Positions 33,174-41,532 of a stretch of 43,778 nt of DNA are shown one piece after another. Both the position numbers and the translations under genes were made by a program. The notes beneath the pieces were generated by a model, which was not told where the DNA came from, searched no databases, and saw nothing but the letters and a program-made list of their open reading frames with translations. The stretch is taken from contig CAZJHD010000035.1 of the NCBI GenBank assembly GCA_964545855.1, positions 1-43,778 of the forward strand, in the 5' to 3' direction. The stretch comes from CAZJHD01 sp964545855. Its GTDB lineage: Bacteria; Planctomycetota; UBA1135; JACQFD01. The first letter of the stretch is position 1. Every line of letters begins with the position of its first letter.

Positions 33174-33743
33174 CTACTTCTTCTTCTCGGCCTTCGCCAC
33201 GCGTACGTAGACGGCGCCCTTCGGTCCTTTGACCTCGGTGGCGGCGTAGCCGACGAGGTCTTCCTTCGCCGGACCCTTCGACACCTTGCCGGTGAGCGAG
33301 AACTTCGAGCCGTGGCAGGGGCACCGGAAGATCTTGTCGTCGGCGCGGAAGGAGACGGCGCAGGCCTTGTGCGTGCAGATGGCCGACACGGCGTACCACG
33401 CCTTCTTGTCCTCGGACTGCGCCACGAGCACCGTGTCCTTGCCGACCTTCACGAAGTGGCCGTTCGGCTCCTCCTTCGTCTTGATCTTGATGTCGGGCGG
33501 GTTCTTCGGATCGAGGACGTAGGAGCCGTCGGACTGCTCGCCGGGCTTCACTTCCTTCTTGTCCTTGTCCTTCTCCTTGTCCTCGGCCCCGCCCTCCAGC
33601 GTCTCGAGACCTAGCCCGTCGTTCTCGAAGGCGGCTCCGCTCTTCTCGAAGGCGGCCCCTCCCTTCTCGAATGCAGCACTGAGGATGGTGAAGGCCGATC
33701 CGGCGGCCCAGAGGAGGAAGAGGCGGCGTTCGAGCTCGGTCAC
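33174..33743 (-). CDS. Rieske [2Fe-2S] protein with membrane-anchor segment
   Basis: A 189-residue protein from GTG 33743. The N-terminus (ERRLFLLWAAGSAFTILSAA) is a single hydrophobic segment after a twin arginine and may be a Tat-type anchor. Next come three seven-residue repeats (AAFEKGG, AAFEKSG, AAFENDG; 21-bp repeats in the DNA) and a lysine/aspartate-rich charged linker. The Rieske domain has CTHKAC (Cys123, His125) and CPCHGSKFS (Cys141, His144), the complete 2Cys-2His cluster ligands, plus the extra disulfide cysteines (Cys128 in KAC, Cys143). It ends in a lysine-rich tail. Such proteins carry electrons in bc1-type complexes or alone; no cytochrome b gene is adjacent, so the partner is unknown. 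Confidence 0.85.
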   Translation of the reverse strand: MTELERRLFLLWAAGSAFTILSAAFEKGGAAFEKSGAAFENDGLGLETLEGGAEDKEKDKDKKEVKPGEQSDGSYVLDPKNPPDIKIKTKEEPNGHFVKVGKDTVLVAQSEDKKAWYAVSAICTHKACAVSFRADDKIFRCPCHGSKFSLTGKVSKGPAKEDLVGYAATEVKGPKGAVYVRVAKAEKKK

Positions 33744-33872
33744 GGCGCTGAGACGAGAGGAGAGTGGGGACGATCCGGAACGGACCCCTCCGGTTCTACG
33801 CCCAGGGGGGCCGCGCGCAAAGGGCGATCGGCCTCGGCGGTTCCGCGGCGGATCCGCGCGCGGAGGCGCGTC

Positions 33873-34391
33873 CTACTTCCAGCGCAGGACGACGACGGGG
33901 AGGCGGTAGGTCTCGGCCGTGGCGCCCGGCGCGCCCCACCGAACCTCCACGATCACCGGAAGGGCCATGGCCGTCGCGGAGACGTTCGTGGAGGTCGCCA
34001 GACCGTTCCCATCGAGGTCCCGCGGCATGCCGAACTCCATTCCGAGATCGGTGTCCGTCACGGTCTCGTCGATGATCACCCGGACGCGTCCCGCGGGAAC
34101 GGCGCTCTCGAGGCCCGGCACGACGAAGGTCTCGCCCTGTGTTCCGGCGGGGCCCCACGTGGGATGGACGAGGTTGATCTCCGTGGTCCGGATCTCGTCG
34201 GCCTTGCTGAGGGCCGCCTCGACGGCGAGCGCCCGCAGCTCGGCCTTGTTGCTGCCGTTCCCCGCCGTGACGATGCTCGACACGATCATCGAGAAGCTCA
34301 CGGCGAAGAGGACGACGGCCATCGTCACCTCGACGAGGGAGACTCCTCGCCGGCGGTCCCGGCCCGAAGCGATGCGGTGCGTCGTGCGCAT
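33873..34391 (-). CDS. type IV pilin-like protein, PilV type
   Basis: A 172-residue prepilin from ATG 34391. A basic leader of 16 residues ends in RRRG, followed by VSLVEVTMAVVLFAVSFSMIVSS: a classic class III signal with cleavage after Gly16 and glutamate at +5 (Glu21), recognised by prepilin peptidase. The globular part has beta strands and a DLDGNGLAT stretch that could bind calcium. The hydrophobic core and lack of a long tail suggest a minor pseudopilin. Last gene of the four-gene operon: 11 bases after the gene at 34403-36598. Confidence 0.8.
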   Translation of the reverse strand: MRTTHRIASGRDRRRGVSLVEVTMAVVLFAVSFSMIVSSIVTAGNGSNKAELRALAVEAALSKADEIRTTEINLVHPTWGPAGTQGETFVVPGLESAVPAGRVRVIIDETVTDTDLGMEFGMPRDLDGNGLATSTNVSATAMALPVIVEVRWGAPGATAETYRLPVVVLRWK

Positions 34392-34402
34392 GGAAGGAAC
34401 GG

Positions 34403-36598
34403 CTAGCGGATGCGGAATCCGCGCTTGAGCGTCACCTTGCCGGTGTCCTGCAGCTTGAGGACGCCGTTCTGACGCGAGTCGTAGTTGAGCTGGAGGCCGA
34501 TGCTGCCCGTGCCCGGGACGAGGATGCCCATGTCGGCCCCGATGAGTCCGCCGTTCAGCACGACCTGCCCCTTGTAGACGGAGCCCTTGGGAGCCAGCAG
34601 GAACGTCGCGTTGTTCGTGTAGAGCAGCGCGTCGATCTGCATGGGGCCGCCCGGGTGCGCGTTCTGCGTGGCGGTCCACATCTCCTTCAGCTTCGCGCCG
34701 TCGATCCAGCCGTTCGCCGGCAAGAGCGAGAGGACCGTCGCGTTCGCGAGCATCGGATTGCCCGGGAAGTACTTCGAGAGGCCGTTCGTGTTCCAGGAAC
34801 TCGCGTGCTCGCTGCCGAGCCAGGTCTTCGTCGCTGCGCTGAAGTAGGTCTGCCCGCCGTTGAAGATGGGGACGGGGTCTCCTTGGTTCACCGCGTAGTA
34901 GCGCGGCTTGTGGTTCGGGTCGTAGAGCGGATTCACGACCTGCGTGTTGTTCTGCCCCGGTAGCGTCGGCCGCGTCTTCGTCCACTCCATCTGGTTGAAG
35001 AGCGACATCTCCGAGAGCGCGAAGTTGAACCCGCCGTTGGTGCTCCCCGTGATGAGAGGTCCACCGGGGCTCGCCGCGCTCGCGGACATGAAGTTGCCGA
35101 CGAGGATGTTCCCGCCCGCCGCCACCGTGAGGCGGTTCGACTTGCCGTCGGCGCCCACGCCGTAGGTGCGCTTGCCGTTCGCGTCGACGCCGTCGTCGTA
35201 CCGCACCGACCCGACGACGTAGATGTTGCCGCCCGCGATCAGCTCGCCCTCTCCCTTCACGACGCCCTCGATCACGATGTCGCCGTCGACGGCGATGCGC
35301 CCGTTCAGCACGAGGGGCTGGGCCGCCGTGCCGCGCAGGACGACGTTGCCCGAGACGGTGCCGGCGATCGTGGCCGCCGAGTCGGTCCAGGGAAGCCCGC
35401 CGCCCGCGTACTGGCCGCCGGTGGGCACGTGCGTCTTGAGGCCGCCCGAGATCGAGCCCGTGGCGTTGGTCGTGATGGAGGCGAACTCCGCCGGATCCAC
35501 CTTCCGATTGCCGTTCTGGTCGGGGATCACCGGGGGGAAGGCCTCCGGGAGGATGCCGTCCGTCGATTCCACCTCGACCTTGGGGTAGTTGATGTAGAGG
35601 TTCTGGAGGGTCGGGAGCGGCGTGCCCGCAGCGGCCTGCAGGTTCACCGTCGTGAGGTTCCCGAAGGCGTCCTGGATCATCCTCCCTTGGGCGTCGATGG
35701 CCCCGCCCTTCACCGTCGTCGTCGCGAAGTTCGCGATGAGCGACCCGTTCTTGTCCATGAACGGTCCGCGCGTGTAGAGCGTCCCGCCGATGCGCGAATT
35801 CGCGGAGTTCGCGCGGATCTTGAACGACTCGAGCGTCCCGACGCGGACTCGGTCGAAGGTGCCCCACTTCGACGGGTCGGTGTTGTAGTAGCGCTCGGTG
35901 GAGTCCACCTCGGCGTGGCACATGATGCAGTTCACGTTGTTCGCGAGCATGCCGAAGCCGAAGCCCTTGAAGTCGTCGCCCGCGAAGTAGTAGAGGCGCT
36001 CGACCTCGCGCGAGGAGCGCTCCGTGTCGTTGTCGCCGAAGCTGACGCGCGCCTTCACGCGCAGCGCCGTCGCGGAGGCGCCGTCCTCGCGCACGATCGA
36101 GAGATCGTGCACGCGGGCATCGCCCACACGCGGTTTCGCGTTCCCGTCGAGCGTGAGCGGCACCTTCGAGAGGAGATCGTTCCAGGCGAGCTCGTGTGCG
36201 TCGAGCTTGCCGAGCAACTGGACCGCGCCCTTCGGAGCCTCGTTGCCGTAGTTCCCCCAGGTCCCGCCCACGGGCGGGCTCGACGGCGTCGCGAGCTTCG
36301 GGATGCCATATGCATTCAGGAACGTCTGGGCGGAGCCGATCGATCCGGGGACGCCGCCCTGGGCGGCGAGGTAGCCCTTCCAGATCTCGTGCATGGCGAG
36401 GTCGATGGCCGCGTCGCCGGCGGCGAGGAGCCGCTCGTCCTCGGCCTTCCGCGCGGCGCGGTCGGCGACGGTTCGCGCCGAGTCGACCAGGATCATCGTG
36501 ATCATCCCCATGGCGATCACGACGATCACCACGGGAACCAGGACCGAGCCTCTCCGATTCCGAGAGAGGCGCGACGACGCGACGTTGTCCTTCTTCAT
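34403..36598 (-). CDS. large PilX-like pilus assembly protein with a c-haem motif
   Basis: A 731-residue protein. A leader with RNRRGSVLVPVVIVVIAMGMI gives one N-terminal membrane segment of the PilX type (no glutamate at +5). A helical stretch follows, then CIMCH (Cys224 to His228) within NNVNCIMCHAEVDSTERYY, a full c-type haem motif. The rest is a long beta-rich domain with a bactofilin-like helix: VSGNVVLRG, LVLNGRIAVDGDIVIEG, VKGEGELIAGGNIYVVGSV, as in the DUF7305-type domain of pilus assembly proteins. The start ATG overlaps the stop of the previous gene (ATGA), which implies translational coupling. A CxxCH in this family is unusual to my knowledge; it may bind haem or be coincidental. 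Middle gene of the pseudopilin operon. Confidence 0.8.
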   Translation of the reverse strand: MKKDNVASSRLSRNRRGSVLVPVVIVVIAMGMITMILVDSARTVADRAARKAEDERLLAAGDAAIDLAMHEIWKGYLAAQGGVPGSIGSAQTFLNAYGIPKLATPSSPPVGGTWGNYGNEAPKGAVQLLGKLDAHELAWNDLLSKVPLTLDGNAKPRVGDARVHDLSIVREDGASATALRVKARVSFGDNDTERSSREVERLYYFAGDDFKGFGFGMLANNVNCIMCHAEVDSTERYYNTDPSKWGTFDRVRVGTLESFKIRANSANSRIGGTLYTRGPFMDKNGSLIANFATTTVKGGAIDAQGRMIQDAFGNLTTVNLQAAAGTPLPTLQNLYINYPKVEVESTDGILPEAFPPVIPDQNGNRKVDPAEFASITTNATGSISGGLKTHVPTGGQYAGGGLPWTDSAATIAGTVSGNVVLRGTAAQPLVLNGRIAVDGDIVIEGVVKGEGELIAGGNIYVVGSVRYDDGVDANGKRTYGVGADGKSNRLTVAAGGNILVGNFMSASAASPGGPLITGSTNGGFNFALSEMSLFNQMEWTKTRPTLPGQNNTQVVNPLYDPNHKPRYYAVNQGDPVPIFNGGQTYFSAATKTWLGSEHASSWNTNGLSKYFPGNPMLANATVLSLLPANGWIDGAKLKEMWTATQNAHPGGPMQIDALLYTNNATFLLAPKGSVYKGQVVLNGGLIGADMGILVPGTGSIGLQLNYDSRQNGVLKLQDTGKVTLKRGFRIR

Positions 36599-37305
36599 TT
36601 GAGCTCTGCGAAGGCCATGGTGACGGGTCGGATCCGAGCAGCGGCGCGGTCCTTCGCGCGGGCGAGGCGGATCCGCACGCTCTCGCCGTTCAACGCGAAG
36701 AGCCGATCGTTGATGCCGTCTCCGTCGAAATCGCCGGCTGGATTGCCGCTCACGAGCAGGACGTTGGTTCGCGGCAGGGGCATCCGCGCGCCGAGGTCGG
36801 ACATCTTCACGAGCCGACCCTCGTCGAAGGTGTCGGCGAGATCGCCGTCTCCGTTCAGGTCGAAACCCTCGGCGGCTTCGCTGCGCGTGCGCTCGAAGGA
36901 GAAGGAGACGGTGCACCACCCGCCGACGCGCGGACCCGTTCCGTCGTTGATCCCCCAGAGGACGTTGCCGTCGTCGTCGAGGATCGATCCGGTGATGGGA
37001 TCGAACACCGGCAGGCTGTAGGTGATCGACGTGCCGTTCGCCGCCACGCTCTCGACGCGGGCGTTCGCCAGGTCGGCGCGCAACAGCGAGACCGCGTTCA
37101 TGTGGGCGCGGAGGGACTCGATGCTGCTGGAGATCTGCGCCGACGCCTTCGTGAGGCGCATCTGAACCATGAAAGCTCCTCCCATCACCACCGTGAGGAT
37201 GACCACCACGATCATCATCTCGACGATCGTGATGCCCGCTGCCGAGCGCCGCCGGCGCGGGGGAGGCGCCGACGATCCGGGTCGGCGGCCGGTGCGCGTG
37301 CGCAT
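36595..37305 (-). CDS. type IV pilin-like protein, PilW/PulJ type
   Basis: A 236-residue prepilin. After a basic leader, AAGITIVEMMIVVVILTVVMGGAFMVQ has a cleavage site after Gly24, glutamate at +5 (Glu29) and the hydrophobic helix of prepilin-type proteins. The globular part shows two acidic, glycine-rich loops, DLNGDGDLAD and DFDGDGIND, that look like calcium-binding turns. Its size and order between the neighbours fit a PilW/PulJ-like minor pilin. It lies 14 bases after the HAMP protein gene and overlaps the start of the next gene (ATGA). Confidence 0.82.
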   Translation of the reverse strand: MRTRTGRRPGSSAPPPRRRRSAAGITIVEMMIVVVILTVVMGGAFMVQMRLTKASAQISSSIESLRAHMNAVSLLRADLANARVESVAANGTSITYSLPVFDPITGSILDDDGNVLWGINDGTGPRVGGWCTVSFSFERTRSEAAEGFDLNGDGDLADTFDEGRLVKMSDLGARMPLPRTNVLLVSGNPAGDFDGDGINDRLFALNGESVRIRLARAKDRAAARIRPVTMAFAELK

Positions 37306-37319
37306 GGACGGTCCGTCGC

Positions 37320-37898
37320 TCAGGAGACGGGGACGTTGGCGGCTGGAGTGCTCGTGGTTTCGGGCGTGCGATCCCGCGCCGCCAGGCTCTTCAAGAGGCT
37401 CTCGGCGACGGCGACGTCACCCGCGCGCACGGACTCGAGGATCCGATCGAGCGACTCGAGGCGCATCGCGCGCTCCTCGCGCAGGGTCGAGGCGTGCTCC
37501 GTCAGCGCCTCCGAGAGGCTCTTCAGGTAGTCCTTCTTCCGAAGCCGCGTCCGCGACTCGAAGTTGCCGCGGTCCATCTCGCGCACGGCGCGCTCCAGGA
37601 CGAAGGCGGGTCCGGCGACACGATGCGTCAGGACCAGGGTGATCCAGGTGAGGCTCGCGAAGGAGAACAGGAAGTACACCGCCGCGATCTGGATCGTCAG
37701 CGTGCTCACTTCCGTGGGGGTCAGGCCCACCAGCGCGTCGCTCTCGGGGAGCGTGACGGCTGCACCGATGAACGCGAACGAAGTGAGCGCGAGCACGCCG
37801 AGCACCATGTAGAGCACGGAGAATTGCATCCGTGCGTCGATCACGTACTTCCAGCGCCCGTGCTTCGACCCCTTCTTCTCCGACGTGGACACTTCCAT
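37320..37898 (-). CDS. two-helix membrane protein with HAMP-like domain
   Basis: A 192-residue protein with transmembrane segments near residues 24-46 and 70-92, then a HAMP-like stretch: THRVAGPAFVLERAVREMDRGNFESRTRLRKKD, and a helical cytoplasmic tail. It has no kinase or chemotaxis output domain. The ATG at 37898 is chosen over the in-frame GTG at 37904: GGAGG sits six bases before this ATG and would overlap the GTG. It is the first gene of the pseudopilin operon. The upstream 80 bases are AT-richer and carry two GATTGGA copies 20-odd bases apart, a possible control site. It may sense or transmit a signal for pilus assembly; that is inference. Confidence 0.72.
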   Translation of the reverse strand: MEVSTSEKKGSKHGRWKYVIDARMQFSVLYMVLGVLALTSFAFIGAAVTLPESDALVGLTPTEVSTLTIQIAAVYFLFSFASLTWITLVLTHRVAGPAFVLERAVREMDRGNFESRTRLRKKDYLKSLSEALTEHASTLREERAMRLESLDRILESVRAGDVAVAESLLKSLAARDRTPETTSTPAANVPVS

Positions 37899-37948
37899 GG
37901 ACACCCTCCCGATCCAATCAACCGGGATCCCTATCGAAAGTCCAATCG

Positions 37949-37963
37949 GCTCTCCTTGAGAGC
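37949..37963 (-). terminator. hairpin after the pentose-phosphate operon
   Basis: On the minus strand GCTCTC pairs with GAGAGC over three bases, 18 bases past the stop of pgl. It could separate the pentose-phosphate operon from the pseudopilin operon on the same strand. Confidence 0.4.
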
Positions 37964-37980
37964 GCCCCCGGCCCCGAATC

Positions 37981-38733
37981 TCAGCCCGGAGCGACCCCCG
38001 CGGCCGCCGCGAGCTCCGAGTCGACGATCCACTCGAGGCTCCCGTGGACCGACTCCACGCGGGCGGCCGGCGGCAGCGGCTCCGTGCGCCCGAGGACGCG
38101 CCGGAGCGCGTCGCCCTTCGCGGCGCTCGTCGCCGTGAAGACGATCGCCCGGGCGGCCGCGAGCAGGGGGAGTGACATCGTGAGGCGGCGTGTCACGCCG
38201 GGGCCCGGCGCGGGGACGACGAGCCGATGAGTCTCTCCGAGCGCCGGGGAGTCGGGGAAGAGCGACGCCGTGTGGCCGTCGGAGCCGAGGCCGAGGTGAG
38301 CCAAGTCGAGGCGTGGCACGTCGCTCCCGGGCACGCCACAGGCACGACGCAGCGCGGAGGCGTACTCACGCGCGGCCTCGTCCGCGTCGGGCCGCTCCGC
38401 CTCCATCCGGTGGATCCGGGAGGGCTCGATGCGCAGGGACGCGAAGAGAGTCTCCCGCGCCATGCGGTAGTTGCTCTCGTGGTGATCGGGCGGGACGCCG
38501 CGCTCGTCGCCGAAGAAGAACACGACGCGGCTCCAGTCGAGGGAATCGCGCAGCGGCGGTGCGGCGAGCCGTGCGTAGGCAGCGCGCGGCGTCTGGCCTC
38601 CGGCGAGCGCCACGATCGCCGTGCCGCGCGCGGCGATCGCCTCCTTCACGATCTCGGCGAAGCGCCGAGCCGTGACGTCGGCGACCGCATCGGAATCGGC
38701 GGCGACATGGACCTTCGGCGGCGCCGGCGGCAT
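37981..38733 (-). CDS. pgl: 6-phosphogluconolactonase
   Basis: A 250-residue SugarP_isomerase-type lactonase (DevB family) that hydrolyses 6-phosphogluconolactone to 6-phosphogluconate, the second step of the oxidative pentose-phosphate pathway. Landmarks: IVALAGGQTPRAAYARLA, WSRVVFFFGDERGVPPDHHESNYRMA, HRMEAE and LDLAHLGLGSDGHTASLFP, all conserved. Length is normal. The start ATG at 38733 is one base after the stop of opcA (38735), so the two are co-translated in the same transcript. Last gene of the operon, in the order tal, gnd, zwf, opcA, pgl. Confidence 0.95.
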   Translation of the reverse strand: MPPAPPKVHVAADSDAVADVTARRFAEIVKEAIAARGTAIVALAGGQTPRAAYARLAAPPLRDSLDWSRVVFFFGDERGVPPDHHESNYRMARETLFASLRIEPSRIHRMEAERPDADEAAREYASALRRACGVPGSDVPRLDLAHLGLGSDGHTASLFPDSPALGETHRLVVPAPGPGVTRRLTMSLPLLAAARAIVFTATSAAKGDALRRVLGRTEPLPPAARVESVHGSLEWIVDSELAAAAGVAPG

Positions 38734-38734
38734 G

Positions 38735-39949
38735 TCAGCGAGGCGCGAGGGCGAGTGAGATCGGGAGCGCGGCCTCGTAGCCGGCGTCGCGCGGCACCCG
38801 CACGAGCGCGGCCGAGAGAGCGAGGCCGTCCTCGAGCCTCGGAACGCGGAGGTCTCGAATGGGCGGCGACGTGCCTCCGATCCCGACGCGTGCCCGGATG
38901 CGGTCGGCGCCGGCGTCTCGCTCGAGGCGCACGCGACCGCCCGAGCTCGCGGCCTCGACCTCCAGGAGGGTGCCCGGCGCATCGTTCTCGGAACGCGCGA
39001 CGAGCGTGATGCGCCGGACTCCGTCCGTGGAGGCGAGCTCCATCTCCGTGCGGGACGCCTTCGACTCGGGCCGCTTCCCCGAGAGCCGCCATCCGAGGCG
39101 CGACGCGAACCAGCCCGCCAGGTAGGCCGCCGAGAGGATCTCCCGGCCACCCTGCGACCGCGCGCGCCGGTCCGCATCGGGCGAGGCGGGTGCCGCGTAG
39201 TCGATGCGGAGGGTCTGGATCCCTTGCGCGAGACGGCGCGCGTCGGCTCCGTCGAAGGCGCAGGCGACGGCGTCGAACCAGGGCGCCATGCGGATCCACT
39301 CGAGGTCGTGGATCCCGAAGCCGGAGCCCCCGTGTCCCTCCTCCGCGGCGCGCGTCGCGCGGTGGTCGCGGGCGATGCGCGCGCAGAGGGCGAGGCCGCC
39401 GAAAGGATCCGAGAATCGCCGGGCATCGACGAGGAGCGCATCCGCGGCGATGGCGACCTGCGTGACCAGCTCGTGCGCGAGGAGCTTCTCGCAGGGGACC
39501 CAGAGGTAGGCAGGCACGTCGGGGACGAGGAGCGAGACGAACGCGGGCGCGACGACGCGGAGGCCGTCACCGCTCGCCGAGAGGATCACCTGCTCGTGGC
39601 ACACGCGCTTCTGGTCGGCGCCGCCCATGGTGCACACGGCCGAGACCTGCGCCTCGAGGCGGGACTCCGTGCCGTGGACGTCGATGCGGCCGAGGATCGC
39701 GCGGCCCGGGTGTCGCAGGGACGCGTTCTCGACGACGGCGCGTACGTGATCGAACTGCTCGTCGTTCGAGCAAGGCGCGACGAGCGTCATGGAGCAGGCG
39801 CGCGTGACGGCGCCCTCTCCGCTCCGCGTCGACTCCTCGGCGGCGTCCTTCCAGAGGAGCTGGAGCTGCTGCTCGACGGCGCCGATGTCGAAGGTTCCTT
39901 CCGCCTGGTAGCGGCTCCCCTCGCCTGCGACCCGCTCCGCAACGGCCAC
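38735..39949 (-). CDS. opcA: glucose-6-phosphate dehydrogenase assembly protein OpcA
   Basis: A 404-residue protein starting at GTG 39949, one base past the zwf stop. It shows the OpcA pattern: GAVEQQLQLLWKD near the start, CSMTLVAPCSND, HPGRAIL, CHEQVIL, VPDVPAYLWVPCEK, ADALLVDARRF, DLEWIRMAPW and a C-terminal domain. OpcA binds and activates glucose-6-phosphate dehydrogenase under redox control in cyanobacteria and occurs also in actinobacteria and planctomycetes. The tight link to zwf supports this role. Several cysteines are present; whether they act as redox switches here is not shown. Confidence 0.93.
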   Translation of the reverse strand: MAVAERVAGEGSRYQAEGTFDIGAVEQQLQLLWKDAAEESTRSGEGAVTRACSMTLVAPCSNDEQFDHVRAVVENASLRHPGRAILGRIDVHGTESRLEAQVSAVCTMGGADQKRVCHEQVILSASGDGLRVVAPAFVSLLVPDVPAYLWVPCEKLLAHELVTQVAIAADALLVDARRFSDPFGGLALCARIARDHRATRAAEEGHGGSGFGIHDLEWIRMAPWFDAVACAFDGADARRLAQGIQTLRIDYAAPASPDADRRARSQGGREILSAAYLAGWFASRLGWRLSGKRPESKASRTEMELASTDGVRRITLVARSENDAPGTLLEVEAASSGGRVRLERDAGADRIRARVGIGGTSPPIRDLRVPRLEDGLALSAALVRVPRDAGYEAALPISLALAPR

Positions 39950-39950
39950 G

Positions 39951-41528
39951 TCAGACTCTCCGCCAGCTCCGGCCTTCGCGGCCGATCAGATCGTCGGCGT
40001 TCCGCGGACCGAAGCCGCCGGCGTCGTAGCCGTCGACGCCTTCGGCGCCGAGCTCGTCCCATGCCTGGAGGATCGGCGTCATGAAGGTCCAGGCTGCTTC
40101 CACTTCGTCGGCGCGCGTGAAGAGCGTCGAGTCGCCGAGGATCGAGTCGAGGAGCAGACGCTCGTAGGCCTCGGGCGGCTCCACGCCGAAGGACGTGCCG
40201 TAGAGGAAGTCCATGCGCACTGGCTGCAGGGCCGGCGCCGCGCCGGGCACCTTCGAGGTGAAGCGCAGCGAGATGCCCTCGTCGGGCTGGATGCGGAGCG
40301 TCAGCACGTTCGCGTCGATGCGCGAGCCGGAGCTTCCCCGGAAGAGGAGATGGGGCGGCTCCTTGAACTGGATCGCGATCTCCGTCGCGCGGCGCGCGAG
40401 GCGCTTGCCCGAGCGCAGGAAGAAGGGAACGCCGGACCAGCGCCAGTTGTCGATGGAGCAGCGGATCGCGGCGAAGGTCTCCGTGGCGCTCCCCTTCGGC
40501 ACGCCCTTCTCCTCGAGATAGCCGGGCACGGGCTTCCCGCCGATGGCGCCCGCCGTGTACTGCGCGCGCGCCGAGGCGTCGACCACCTCGTCGCCCCGGA
40601 TCGGCCGGAGCGCGCGGAGCACCTTCACCTTCTCGTCGCGCACGGCGTTCGCGTCGAACGCGACGGGCGGCTCCATGCCGACCAGCGTGAGCAGCTGCAG
40701 AACGTGGTTCTGGATGATGTCGCGCGCGATCCCCGCCTTGTCGAAGTAGTCGGCGCGCGTCTCGACGCCCACGGTCTCGGAGACCGTGATCTGCACGTGA
40801 TCGACGTACTTCTGATTCCAGATCGGCTCGAAGATCCCGTTGGCGAACCGGAAGACCAAGAGGTTCTGGACGGTCTCCTTCCCGAGGTAGTGGTCGATCC
40901 GATAGATCTGGTCCTCGCGGAGGACGCGCGTGAGCTCGGCGTTGAGAGCGCGTGCGCTGGCGAGGTCGACGCCGAAGGGCTTCTCGACGATCACGCGAGA
41001 CCACGGCGAGGCCGTCGGCGAGACCAGGCCCGCCGCCGCGAGGTTCTCGACGACCGTCGAGATCTGCTCCGGCTGGATCGCGAGGTAGAAGAGCCGGTTC
41101 GCGGGCATGCCGCGCTGGCTCTCGAGCTCCTCGAGGGTCGTGCGCAGGCGCTCGTAGCCCGCCGCGTCTCCGAACTCGACGGGGCAGTAGGAGATTCCCT
41201 CGGCGAGCGCATCCCATTCACGTTCCGCGACGGGTCTCCGGCGCGAGAAGCTCGAGACGGCCTCCTTCATCTTCCCGCGGAACTCGCCGGAGTCGATGGG
41301 CCGGCGTGCCACGCCGACGATGGAGACGGGCGACGGCAGGAAGCCGTCGAGCGCGAGGTTGTAGAGCGCGGGGAGGAGCTTGCGCTTCGTGAGGTCGCCC
41401 GACGCTCCGAAGATCACGACGGAGCAGGGCTCGCCGTGCTGCATCGACACGCGTCCCTGGTCCCGGAACGGGTTCAGGAGATCGGTGGCTTCGACGGCGG
41501 GCGGCGCGCCACGGAGTTCGGGAGCCAT
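39951..41528 (-). CDS. zwf: glucose-6-phosphate 1-dehydrogenase
   Basis: A 525-residue enzyme that oxidises glucose-6-phosphate with NADP+ and starts the oxidative pentose-phosphate pathway. It shows the Rossmann motif GASGDLTKRK (residues 41-50), EKPFG (182-186) and the active-site signature RIDHYLGKE (210-218), as well as the later substrate-binding region GKRLARRATEI. Length is normal. The ATG at 41528 lies four bases after the gnd stop at 41533, and its own stop is one base before opcA's start, so it is the centre of a compact operon. Confidence 0.97.
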   Translation of the reverse strand: MAPELRGAPPAVEATDLLNPFRDQGRVSMQHGEPCSVVIFGASGDLTKRKLLPALYNLALDGFLPSPVSIVGVARRPIDSGEFRGKMKEAVSSFSRRRPVAEREWDALAEGISYCPVEFGDAAGYERLRTTLEELESQRGMPANRLFYLAIQPEQISTVVENLAAAGLVSPTASPWSRVIVEKPFGVDLASARALNAELTRVLREDQIYRIDHYLGKETVQNLLVFRFANGIFEPIWNQKYVDHVQITVSETVGVETRADYFDKAGIARDIIQNHVLQLLTLVGMEPPVAFDANAVRDEKVKVLRALRPIRGDEVVDASARAQYTAGAIGGKPVPGYLEEKGVPKGSATETFAAIRCSIDNWRWSGVPFFLRSGKRLARRATEIAIQFKEPPHLLFRGSSGSRIDANVLTLRIQPDEGISLRFTSKVPGAAPALQPVRMDFLYGTSFGVEPPEAYERLLLDSILGDSTLFTRADEVEAAWTFMTPILQAWDELGAEGVDGYDAGGFGPRNADDLIGREGRSWRRV

Positions 41529-41532
41529 GGCG

